A stretch of DNA of 64,000 bases from Acididesulfobacillus acetoxydans (lineage in GTDB: Bacteria > Bacillota > Desulfitobacteriia > Desulfitobacteriales > Desulfitobacteriaceae): NCBI RefSeq assembly GCF_902729405.1, contig NZ_LR746496.1, positions 372,001 to 436,000 of the forward strand, written 5' to 3'. Position 1 is the first letter of the stretch, and each line of letters begins with the position of its first letter. Positions 57,367-64,000 of the stretch are shown here, piece after piece. Made by a program: the position numbers and the translations under genes. The notes under the pieces were generated by a model. That model saw only the letters and a list, made by a program, of their open reading frames with translations, was not told the origin of the DNA and did no database searches.

Positions 57367-58329
57367 TTACCTTAGCTCCTGCCCGGATGCCAGAACTCTC
57401 TCCAGGGCCGCCAAGGCCACTTCGAGCTGGCTGTCGTCAGGCTCCCGGGTCGTCAGGCGCTGCAACCAAAGCCCCGGGACGGCGAGCCGGCCCAGCAACG
57501 GCGAATCCAGCCGGCGGGCTGTGAACTTTAAAATCTCATAAGCGATTCCGGCAACCACCGGCATAAGGAGAATGCGGGACAAAAAGCGCCACCACAGAGG
57601 CTTGAGACCTAAAAAGGAGAATACCGCAATACTGGTCACAACCACGATGAGGAGAAAGCTCGTACCGCAGCGGGGATGCAGAGTGGAGAATTTGCGCGCA
57701 TTCCGGACGGTGAGTTCCTCCCCCGCCTCATGAGTATAGATTGCCTTGTGTTCAGCCCCATGATACTGAAAAAGGCGCCGGACATCTTTGAGGCGGGAAA
57801 TGCCCCCGATATAGATTAGAAAGACCGCCAGGCGAATGCCACCCTCCAACAGGTTTTGCCAAACCGGACCGCGGACCAGACCCTGCAGCAAATGGGCCGC
57901 TTCCGCCGGCAAACCGACAAAGAGGAGCAAACCCAAACCCAAGGCGAGAACGATCGTCAACAGCATCTCGCCAAAGCCCAGTTCTTCTCCCTCCTCTTCC
58001 CCGGCAGCACGACTCGCGGAAAAAGTCAGGGCCTTAGTCCCCACGACCAAGGAATCGAGCAAGGCCACGAACCCTCGAATCAGAGGCCATTTCAAGATAG
58101 GGTGGGAGGACCAGGAACCCGTCTGTTGACACGTCACCTCGATCTGTCCGTCCGGCAGGCGCACGGCAACAGCGCTCTCATGAGGACCCCGCATCATAAC
58201 ACCCTCGATGACGGCCTGCCCCCCGTACTGAACCGGCCGGACCTTACTCGCGGGAGACCGGGAATCAGAGGTCGGAGGGGAGCCCTGGCTGCGGGCTTTG
58301 CGGGACCCAGACTCTAAGTGTCTCAACAT
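57367..58329 (-). CDS. DUF1385 membrane protein
   Basis: The protein has the family start motif VQYGGQAVIEGVMMRGPHES, four or more membrane helices (LLTIVLALGLGLLLFVGLP, FLLIVVVTSIAVFSFLGL) and the conserved YHGAEHKAIYTHEAGEELTV with ARKFSTLHPRCGTSFLLIVV. Function unknown; widespread in Firmicutes next to rpmE and prfA. The start is unclear: ATG 58329 gives 320 residues with a 31-residue Ser-rich extension before the core, part of which (TSDSRSPAS) is encoded by GACCTCTGA-like repeat DNA. The best ribosome site, AAAGGAGG, lies about 55 bases upstream with no start codon at the right distance. Confidence 0.85.
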   Translation of the reverse strand: MLRHLESGSRKARSQGSPPTSDSRSPASKVRPVQYGGQAVIEGVMMRGPHESAVAVRLPDGQIEVTCQQTGSWSSHPILKWPLIRGFVALLDSLVVGTKALTFSASRAAGEEEGEELGFGEMLLTIVLALGLGLLLFVGLPAEAAHLLQGLVRGPVWQNLLEGGIRLAVFLIYIGGISRLKDVRRLFQYHGAEHKAIYTHEAGEELTVRNARKFSTLHPRCGTSFLLIVVVTSIAVFSFLGLKPLWWRFLSRILLMPVVAGIAYEILKFTARRLDSPLLGRLAVPGLWLQRLTTREPDDSQLEVALAALERVLASGQELR

Positions 58330-58425
58330 AAAACATTCGGCGGCAGACACCCCATACGGTGCGAAACCGCCGTCCTCCTTTCGTCCGGTGCTCCGCATTT
58401 CTTCAGAGAGCGGCGGATTTAACCA

Positions 58426-58439
58426 AACCGCACCATGGT
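58426..58439. repeat. 14-base perfect palindrome CGCACCATGGTGCG
   Basis: It lies in the leader upstream of the DUF1385 gene. A related word TTTCGCACCGTATGG occurs again about 70 bases nearer the gene, beside the AAAGGAGG site. It could be a regulator site or RNA structure. Confidence 0.5.
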
Positions 58440-58494
58440 GCGAAAGTAAACTCGTTCAACTAAAGTTAAGTGAATCACAACACACTTGCCGATA

Positions 58495-58532
58495 GGGTAA
58501 AAAGGCAGAGCTTGCGCTCCGCCTTTTTACCC
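58495..58532. terminator. Terminator after rpmE
   Basis: A 17-base stem (one mismatch) with a 4-base loop, with five A and five T inside the stem base, forms an A-T-flanked terminator. It lies about 55 bases beyond rpmE and separates it from the DUF1385 gene. Confidence 0.85.
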
Positions 58533-58585
58533 CACAACGGCCCGGGAGTCCGGGTAAAACTCCCGCGCATCTAAGCAGGCCGTTA

Positions 58586-58786
58586 TTATTGCATCCCGTA
58601 TTTCTTCTTAAACCGATCTACGCGGCCTCCGCTGTCGACGAAACGCTGAACCCCGGTGTAGAAGGGATGGCATTTTGAGCAAATCTCGACCTTAATGTCC
58701 TTGCGCGTACTGGCGGTGTGAATCACCTCGCCGCAGGCGCAGGTAATGGTGGTCTGCTCATATTTCGGATGAATCTTCTTTTTCAC
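58586..58786 (-). CDS. rpmE: 50S ribosomal protein L31, zinc-binding type
   Basis: The 66-residue protein has the zinc cysteines in [14 protein letters not shown] and [12 protein letters not shown] (C+ type), then [18 protein letters not shown]. It bridges the ribosomal subunits and can be replaced by a zinc-free paralogue under zinc shortage in some bacteria. ATG follows GGTGAG. Usually rho precedes rpmE in this cluster; rho is absent here. Confidence 0.98.
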   Translation of the reverse strand: MKKKIHPKYEQTTITCACGEVIHTASTRKDIKVEICSKCHPFYTGVQRFVDSGGRVDRFKKKYGMQ

Positions 58787-58823
58787 GTCCTCACCTTCTT
58801 CCCTGGATACAGTCAGCTTAAAT

Positions 58824-58853
58824 ATTTTAACACAAAAACAAAATTCGGGTCAA
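58824..58853 (-). promoter_or_regulatory. Promoter of rpmE
   Basis: On the minus strand TTGACC (58853-58848), 18 bases, TAAAAT (58829-58824). Start about 40 bases upstream of the rpmE ATG. Confidence 0.6.
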
Positions 58854-58890
58854 GAGCCGAAGCGGCAAACTTGCACAGAAAACGTAACTA

Positions 58891-59865
58891 TTAGAAGGCG
58901 CCTTTCATCGCATACTTCGGTTTCCGATCAAAGGAATGGTGGGCCTCGATAAAACGCACTGTTCCGCTGCTCCCCCGCATGACCACTGTATGCGTGACTG
59001 CCCCCTGGGCGGTGAACGTGACGCCGCGCAGAAGATGCCCTTCCGTAATCCCTGTGGCCGCAAAGAACACGTTGTCGCTGCTGGCCAGATCGTTTAGCGT
59101 CAAGAGTTTGTTTACATCCTTGATTCCCAACACCTTGGCTCGCTCCACATCCTGTTCATTCTCAGGCCAGAGCCTGCCCTGCATTTCTCCGCCCATGCAG
59201 CGAAGAGCCGCCGCGGCCAGAACCCCTTCCGGCGCCCCGCCGACTCCCATCATCACGTCAACGCCCGTTCCTTCAAAAGCACAGGCAACCGCCGGCGAAA
59301 CATCCCCGTCCGATATCAGTCGTATCCTGGCTCCGCAGCTCCGCACCTCCTCAATCATTGCCCGGTGACGCGGCCGGTCCAGGATGACAACCGTCAGATC
59401 GTCCATTTTCTTATTTAGGGCCTTGGCTACCGCAACCAAATTCTCCCGCACGGGGGCGTCCAAGTGTACGGCCCCTTTGGCCGCAGGACCCACCGCGATT
59501 TTATCCATGTACATATCGGGCGCGTGCAGCAAACCGCCTTTCTTAGCCACGGCCACTACGGCGATCGCCCCGGTCAGCCCCTTGGAAACAATATTCGTTC
59601 CTTCCAAAGGATCCACGGCCACATCGACCTCCGGACTTTCTCCGGTTCCCAACTTTTCCCCGATATAAAGCATGGGAGCCTCATCCATTTCACCCTCTCC
59701 GATCACCACCGTCCCATCCATGCGGATGGTGTCGAAGACAGAGCGCATGGCCTCCACAGCCGCGTCGTCCGCCGCCTCTTTGTTCCCGCGCCCGACCCAG
59801 CGGGCAGAGGCCAAAGCCGCCGCCTCGGTTACCCGGGCAAATTCCATCGTTAATTCTCTTTCCAA
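58891..59865 (-). CDS. glpX: Fructose-1,6-bisphosphatase class II
   Basis: The 324-residue enzyme has EAAALASARWVGRGNKEAAD, the metal site in VVIGEGEMDEAPMLYIGE and the FBPase motif VDVAVDPLEGTNIVSKG. It hydrolyses fructose-1,6-bisphosphate in gluconeogenesis. TTG 59865 (MERELTMEFARVTEAA) was chosen because the family starts MERxLxxE and AGGTGG lies 8 bases upstream; ATG 59847 is the alternative. It stands with fba and the transaldolase-like gene as a triose/hexose phosphate module. Confidence 0.96.
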   Translation of the reverse strand: MERELTMEFARVTEAAALASARWVGRGNKEAADDAAVEAMRSVFDTIRMDGTVVIGEGEMDEAPMLYIGEKLGTGESPEVDVAVDPLEGTNIVSKGLTGAIAVVAVAKKGGLLHAPDMYMDKIAVGPAAKGAVHLDAPVRENLVAVAKALNKKMDDLTVVILDRPRHRAMIEEVRSCGARIRLISDGDVSPAVACAFEGTGVDVMMGVGGAPEGVLAAAALRCMGGEMQGRLWPENEQDVERAKVLGIKDVNKLLTLNDLASSDNVFFAATGITEGHLLRGVTFTAQGAVTHTVVMRGSSGTVRFIEAHHSFDRKPKYAMKGAF

Positions 59866-59968
59866 AAATCCCGCCACCTCTCTCTGCGGATTTTCAGAGC
59901 ACAAAGGCTCTGTCAGGGCAAATTATGCTTCACATTTTCCCCGCCACAGCCTTATTGTGCCATACTTT

Positions 59969-60616
59969 TTACCTCTGTTCAAGCTTTTTCCAATCCGCCA
60001 GGAACTTTTGGATGCCCGCTTCGGTCAAGGGGTGCCGGAACAACTGCCTGAGGACCGCAAAAGGAACGGTCGCAAAATGCGCGCCCAATTTAGCCGCTTC
60101 GGTAACATGTACCGGATTGCGGATACTGGCCGCGATGATCTTGGTCCCCAAGCCATGGACTTGGAAAATCTCAGCAATATCGGCCACCAGATTCAGTCCG
60201 TTCTCCCCGATATCATCCAACCGGCCCAAGAACGGGCTGACGTAGGCCGCTCCCGCCCTGGCCGCCAACAAGGCCTGAACCGCTGAGAAAATCAGAGTCA
60301 CATTGGTCCGGATGCCTTCGGCAGCTAAAACCTTGACCGTTTTCAGCCCCGCTTCCGTCATTGGGATCTTGACGACGATATTCTCGTGAAACCCCGCCAA
60401 GGCCCGGGCCTCCTTGAGCATACCTTCGTGATCGAGGGCGATGACCTCGGCGCTGATCGGACCCTGAACGATGTGCGTCAGTTTGCCCAGCAGGCTATGA
60501 AAATCCTCTCCTTCTTTGGCCACCAGGCTGGGATTGGTCGTGATCCCCGCAATCACCCCCATGTCCCAGGCGTCCTTCACTTCTTGCAGATTAGCCGAGT
60601 CCAAGAAAAACTCCAT
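59969..60616 (-). CDS. Fructose-6-phosphate aldolase/transaldolase (TalC/FSA type)
   Basis: The 215-residue barrel has [33 protein letters not shown], and the Schiff-base Lys in [20 protein letters not shown]. Length indicates the small TalC/FSA class. In Firmicutes such enzymes usually work as transaldolase in the pentose phosphate pathway; the FSA activity cannot be excluded. ATG 60616 has GAGGTGG about 6 bases upstream. It lies between fba and glpX. Confidence 0.94.
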   Translation of the reverse strand: MEFFLDSANLQEVKDAWDMGVIAGITTNPSLVAKEGEDFHSLLGKLTHIVQGPISAEVIALDHEGMLKEARALAGFHENIVVKIPMTEAGLKTVKVLAAEGIRTNVTLIFSAVQALLAARAGAAYVSPFLGRLDDIGENGLNLVADIAEIFQVHGLGTKIIAASIRNPVHVTEAAKLGAHFATVPFAVLRQLFRHPLTEAGIQKFLADWKKLEQR

Positions 60617-60689
60617 TTTTGCCACCTCATTCTTAAGCGGCGGCCGAACCGGCCGCCGCCATATATTTTGTGCCCCGACCGCAACGGCC

Positions 60690-61565
60690 TCAGGCAATGT
60701 TCAGGCCGTTGCGGGCTTTTCCGCACGTCCCGAATATCCGTATTTTCCCCCGAATAACCTCCGTTGCCGCTTCCCTGGCCGGTCCCAAAACCTTGCGCGG
60801 ATCGATTTCCCCCGGATTCTCCGCCAAAACCCCGCGGGCTGCCGAAACAAAGGCCTCCCGAATATTGGTATCGATATTCACTTTACAGACACCCAAGGCA
60901 ATCGCCTCTTGGATCGCTTCATCCGGAACCCCCGAAGAACCATGAAGGACAATCGGCACCGATACCCGGGCTGTAATCCTGCGCAAGCGCTCATAATCGA
61001 GTTTGGGTACGCCTTGGTAGCGGCCGTGAGCCGTCCCAATGGCCACCGCCAGGGAATCCACCCCGGTAGCCCGAACAAACTCGGCCGCTTCCTCAGGGTC
61101 GGTAAACAGCGCATCCCTGGCCGTCACGCTGATATCGTCTTCCGTCCCCCCGATCTTCCCCAACTCCGCTTCCACGGACAAACCCAGAGGACGGACAGCC
61201 TCTATCACCTTGTTCGTCAGTGCGATGTTGTCCGGCAAGGGCAGCTTCGAGCCGTCAATCATCACCGAGGTAAAGCCGTTGCGTACACATTGCATGACCT
61301 GGGCGAAGCCCGTTCCGTGATCGAGATGCAGGGCCACGGGAACGTTCGCCCTTTCGGCAGCCAGACGCGCCAGGGCTCCGATGTAGTCAACTCCCGCGTA
61401 TTTAATCGCCCCCTGACTCGCCTGAATAATAACCGGAGCCTGCTCGGCTTCGGCGGCGGCCACGATCGCCTGCACAATCTCCATGTTGTTGCAATTGAAC
61501 GCCCCTACAGCATAGTGCCCTCTTTGAGCTTCCCGCAGAAGCCCGGTAACGGGGACCAGACTCAT
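60690..61565 (-). CDS. fba: Class II fructose-bisphosphate aldolase
   Basis: The 291-residue zinc enzyme has [20 protein letters not shown], the zinc His in [42 protein letters not shown], and [14 protein letters not shown]. It splits fructose-1,6-bisphosphate into triose phosphates (or the reverse). The start overlaps the upstream cysteine-rich protein gene by four bases (ATGA). Confidence 0.97.
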   Translation of the reverse strand: MSLVPVTGLLREAQRGHYAVGAFNCNNMEIVQAIVAAAEAEQAPVIIQASQGAIKYAGVDYIGALARLAAERANVPVALHLDHGTGFAQVMQCVRNGFTSVMIDGSKLPLPDNIALTNKVIEAVRPLGLSVEAELGKIGGTEDDISVTARDALFTDPEEAAEFVRATGVDSLAVAIGTAHGRYQGVPKLDYERLRRITARVSVPIVLHGSSGVPDEAIQEAIALGVCKVNIDTNIREAFVSAARGVLAENPGEIDPRKVLGPAREAATEVIRGKIRIFGTCGKARNGLNIA

Positions 61566-62242
61566 ATGTGTTCCTCCTCTTTGGTTTTGGCAAAGTGTTG
61601 CCCCCGCACAGGACGGTTGATTTGCCACGTCTTATTTTCTTCCAAATAGAGCGAAGTCATGCCCTCCACCGCTTGGATATTATCGGCATTGTCGGCATGA
61701 ATAATTCCCAGAGCCTCGCAATATTCACAGTACAGTTCTATCCGATCCGGCAGGAGCTCAAAAGAAAGCTGCTTGTTGCCGCAGCGGCAGCCAAGCTCTC
61801 CTTCCTTGGCCAAGCGGTGCAGGTGGTCGAGGATCTTGAGCATAACCTCCGGGTTCTCAAACTCTTCTTCGTAACCTAATTCCGCCGCCAATTCACCGAT
61901 AGACTTCTCCCGTTCCTGACAAGCCTGGGCCACTTTTTGTTTGGGCCCGATAAATCCTACCGATGATTCCATCTCCGGGCAAATGAGGGGCAATACCTCC
62001 TTACCCCAGATGACTTTCCGGTTAACCCTCAGATAGTGATTCTCCCCGCAAAAAGCACATTGGTAAGATATATTAAATTGCCGGCGGTCGCTGCTCGCAA
62101 GGTCGAGGATAGGGGCGCCGCAGTCACAGGCCAGCCTGATCCTTTCTCTCCCCGCCAGCGCAAAAAGCGACAGAGCCTGAAACTCCAACTGCCCGCAGCG
62201 GGGACACTGAATTGCAACCGTTGCATTCGTCGCCAGAATCAT
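61562..62242 (-). CDS. Cysteine-rich protein of unknown function, coupled to fba
   Basis: The 226-residue protein begins MILATNATVAIQCPRCGQLE. It has five zinc-type cysteine pairs: CPRC, CDC, CAFCGENHYL, CRC and CEYC. The middle part (about residues 95-140) is helical, with no recognised domain. It probably binds zinc; nucleic-acid binding is possible. ATG 62242 has GAGGTGG 6 bases upstream. It lies between spo0F and fba under a sigma-H-like promoter and is translationally coupled to fba. Similar cysteine-rich proteins are known next to spo0F-fba in Clostridia, but no function is recalled. Confidence 0.8.
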   Translation of the reverse strand: MILATNATVAIQCPRCGQLEFQALSLFALAGRERIRLACDCGAPILDLASSDRRQFNISYQCAFCGENHYLRVNRKVIWGKEVLPLICPEMESSVGFIGPKQKVAQACQEREKSIGELAAELGYEEEFENPEVMLKILDHLHRLAKEGELGCRCGNKQLSFELLPDRIELYCEYCEALGIIHADNADNIQAVEGMTSLYLEENKTWQINRPVRGQHFAKTKEEEHI

Positions 62243-62266
62243 TGACTTCCACCTCTTTCTAGCATA

Positions 62267-62295
62267 TACTTCGGCACTCACTTAAAATTTCCTGC
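62267..62295 (-). promoter_or_regulatory. Sigma-H-like promoter before the cysteine-rich protein/fba genes
   Basis: The minus strand has GCAGGAAAT (62295-62287), 11 bases, GCCGAAGTA (62275-62267). Only the T of GAAT is replaced (GAAG). Spacing equals that of the ftsEX and hpf sigma-H-like promoters. The start would be about 15-20 bases upstream of the gene. Confidence 0.5.
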
Positions 62296-62345
62296 CGACT
62301 CGCCGAAATCTGCCAAACGTAGGAGGCGGACCCCCAAGGATTCTG

Positions 62346-62732
62346 TCAGCCGCCCGCCGGGAACTCTTGCCCTTTTCCCCCGAGAATCTCGGCGACCCTG
62401 TCACGGAGTTCAAATAGGTCGAACGGCTTCGTCAAATAATGAACGGCCCCCAACTCCCTGGCCTGCTGCATGTTATGTATGTCCCCATAGGCGGTCATCA
62501 TCATAACCTGGGCCGATATATTCAAAGACCGAATTTGCCGCAATGTCTCCACCCCGTTCATGCCGGGCATTTTCATATCCATCAGAATTAAATCCGGGCC
62601 AAATTCCCTAGCCAACCGGATTGCTTCACTGCCGTTCGCCGCCATCTCCACCTCGTGCCGATCCTCCCGAAACGTCTCGTAGAGGAGCAGCCGCACGCCC
62701 AGCTGGTCATCCACTACCAGAACCTTTGCCAA
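62346..62732 (-). CDS. spo0F: Spo0F, sporulation phosphorelay response regulator
   Basis: The 128-residue stand-alone receiver domain has the acidic pair in VLVVDDQLGVRLLLYETFRE, the phosphorylated Asp in LILMDMKMPGMNGVETL, the switch Thr in MMMTAYGD and the Lys in YLTKPFDLFELRDRV. It has no output domain. In Bacillus Spo0F passes phosphate from sensor kinases to Spo0B; many Clostridia have Spo0F-like receivers without Spo0B, so its partner here is unknown. Gene order spo0F-fba supports the name. Confidence 0.88.
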   Translation of the reverse strand: MAKVLVVDDQLGVRLLLYETFREDRHEVEMAANGSEAIRLAREFGPDLILMDMKMPGMNGVETLRQIRSLNISAQVMMMTAYGDIHNMQQARELGAVHYLTKPFDLFELRDRVAEILGGKGQEFPAGG

Positions 62733-62747
62733 TTTCTGTCATCCCCT

Positions 62748-63983
62748 TCAGTCCGCAGTATCCGCTTTCCCGTTCATCCCGGCCGGATCATCTCTCAGCA
62801 TAGGGTATTCTTGGTCAACTCGGGAAAATCCTTCTTTCAAGCGGCGTTCCGCAAATATTCTTCCCTCACGCAGGTACAGGCGCAAAAGCCGGGGATTCGC
62901 CGACGTCCTGCGTAAAGGAAGGCACACCTCATCCCCGGGGCGGCATTCATCCAAGCCCACGTCCAGAATCGTCAGCTGCATGCCGATCTTCCCGGCCACA
63001 CGCACCGTGCGCCCGCACAAACTGACCTTTTCCCGGCCCAGCACTACCCCGAACATGAGGGCCAAATTCTTAACAATAATTTTCAGCAAGTCCACCCAGC
63101 CTTGCGGCACCAGGCGGGGTTCGAGACCGAACCCGTCGGCATACCCCACGGGGATCACCGCCAGCTGGGTCTCTGCCCCGGTCCGGTAAGTGCTCTGATA
63201 GCCAACGCACGTACCTTTAGCCACACGGCGCACACTCAGCACCCGGCATTTCACCGCCCAGGGGTCCCGGAGCGTGACACGCCCGTGAAAACCGGCTCCG
63301 GGCAAATGCCCGACCAAAAGCGTGCCTAAACGGACAAAATCCAGATGCCAGTCGGGAAAGTCCAAAAAAGCCGCACTGTTGCACACATGTTTCCATTGCG
63401 GCCGCACTCCGGCGCTTGCCAAGCGCGCCGTTGCGTCAAGAAAAACCTTGTACTGCCGTTCCGTGTAGGTGCGATCCCGCTGAGCCGCCCGGGCAAAGTG
63501 GGTATAAACCCCCATAACCGCCAGATTTTCGGCCTCCCGCAGTCGGGAAGCGAGCTTTTCCATCTCCGTCGGGGGAAAGCCCGTGCGCCCCATTCCTGTT
63601 TCCAATTTAATATGAATTTCCGCCCGCACTCCCAGTTTGCCGGCGAGAGCATCCAATTCAGCGACGGAGGTTTGATCGGAAATGCTAAGCTGCAAACCCG
63701 AGGAAAGAGCCGCTGTCCATTCGGTACGCATACTCGGCCCTAAGACGAGAATGATCCCTTTGACCCCGTGCTCACGCAACACCAAACCTTCTTCGACCGA
63801 GGTCACGGCAAACGCTTGGCACCCGCATTCCTGCAACACGAGAGCAACCTGAACCGCCCCCAGTCCATAGCCGTCCGCCTTGACCACAGCCATACAGCGC
63901 GACCCGGGCCGCAAAAGTTTAACCGCGGCCCGGTAATTGGCGGCGACTGCGTCAAGGTTCACTTCGATCCATGCCCGCGCCAT
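62748..63983 (-). CDS. Alanine racemase-like PLP enzyme, divergent C-terminal motif
   Basis: The 411-residue protein has the PLP Lys in CMAVVKADGYGLGAVQVALV, the barrel segment KLETGMGRTGFPPTEMEKLA, and the second catalytic Tyr in TCVGYQSTYRTGAETQLAVI followed by PVGYADGFGLEP. The usual GR(V/I)CMDQ segment reads AGKIGMQLTILDV, with Met kept but Asp replaced by Gln. It should interconvert L- and D-Ala for peptidoglycan, though another amino acid racemase is possible. A C-terminal extension of about 40 residues follows. ATG 63983 has GAAGG 9 bases upstream. It precedes spo0F by 15 bases. Confidence 0.85.
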   Translation of the reverse strand: MARAWIEVNLDAVAANYRAAVKLLRPGSRCMAVVKADGYGLGAVQVALVLQECGCQAFAVTSVEEGLVLREHGVKGIILVLGPSMRTEWTAALSSGLQLSISDQTSVAELDALAGKLGVRAEIHIKLETGMGRTGFPPTEMEKLASRLREAENLAVMGVYTHFARAAQRDRTYTERQYKVFLDATARLASAGVRPQWKHVCNSAAFLDFPDWHLDFVRLGTLLVGHLPGAGFHGRVTLRDPWAVKCRVLSVRRVAKGTCVGYQSTYRTGAETQLAVIPVGYADGFGLEPRLVPQGWVDLLKIIVKNLALMFGVVLGREKVSLCGRTVRVAGKIGMQLTILDVGLDECRPGDEVCLPLRRTSANPRLLRLYLREGRIFAERRLKEGFSRVDQEYPMLRDDPAGMNGKADTAD

Positions 63984-64000
63984 ATCTTTCACCCTTCCGC

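Noticed and set aside
60516-61649. 377-residue plus ORF opposite fba
   Set aside because: Antisense shadow of a conserved aldolase gene.

Overview
This window is a dense, G+C-rich stretch of a bacterial chromosome. It comes from an endospore-forming member of the Firmicutes, most likely a clostridial lineage of the Peptococcaceae/Desulfotomaculum/Moorella type. The evidence is spoIID, spoIIID, spo0F and sigma-H/sigma-E type promoters, a Bacillus-type LexA box, comFA/comFC, a long-form HPF, and a split transketolase. Nearly all genes lie on the minus strand. Only a small four-helix membrane protein (14208-14546) and one glycosyltransferase (31147-32256) are on the plus strand. No tRNA, rRNA, CRISPR array, insertion sequence or prophage was recognised. 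From knowledge of Bacillus, much of the gene order resembles the ywj-yvy arc of the B. subtilis chromosome, so this is mainly core genome.

Layout, left to right. 1-3 kb: yvcK (cut by the window edge) and rapZ, preceded by a translationally coupled solute-binding lipoprotein. 3-7 kb: a B12-binding/radical SAM protein, an FMN-dependent alpha-hydroxy-acid dehydrogenase and a HAD phosphatase. 7-12.5 kb: uvrA and uvrB under a LexA-box promoter. 12.6-18 kb: a second orphan binding-protein-like lipoprotein, a plus-strand membrane protein, a carboxy-terminal protease and ftsEX with a sigma-H promoter. 18-25.5 kb: split transketolase, prfB with a programmed +1 frameshift, secA, hpf with a sigma-H promoter, a cold-shock protein and a zinc-ribbon protein. 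25.6-31 kb: comFC, comFA, a small membrane protein, an O-antigen-ligase-like protein and fabZ. 31-36.8 kb: glycosyltransferase, rsgI, sigI, a WecG/TagA glycosyltransferase, mbl and spoIIID. 36.8-40.4 kb: a small membrane protein, spoIID (sigma-E promoter), murA and ywmB. 40.6-47.8 kb: the complete F-type ATP synthase operon. 47.9-54.3 kb: wecB, comEB, upp, glyA, a TIGR01440 protein, rpiB, ywlE and mntP. 54.3-58.8 kb: ywlC/tsaC, prmC, prfA, a DUF1385 protein and rpmE. 58.9-64 kb: glpX, a transaldolase-like aldolase, fba, a cysteine-rich protein, spo0F and alr.

Themes: DNA repair, protein export and translation termination, cell-wall and envelope polysaccharide synthesis, early sporulation, ATP synthesis, and gluconeogenesis/non-oxidative pentose phosphate metabolism (tkt, rpiB, transaldolase, fba, glpX, yvcK, rapZ).

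No wholly new multi-gene system was found. The most interesting items are: an rsgI gene whose leucine-every-four-residues tail runs antisense into a convergent glycosyltransferase; three sigma-H-like promoters sharing the same geometry; RNA hairpins and a promoter framing atpE; two possible in-frame starts on the cold-shock gene; a cysteine-rich protein of unknown function coupled to fba; two orphan solute-binding lipoproteins; and two families of small dispersed repeats. Start codons were often chosen by Shine-Dalgarno (SD) spacing, because TTG and GTG starts are common here.
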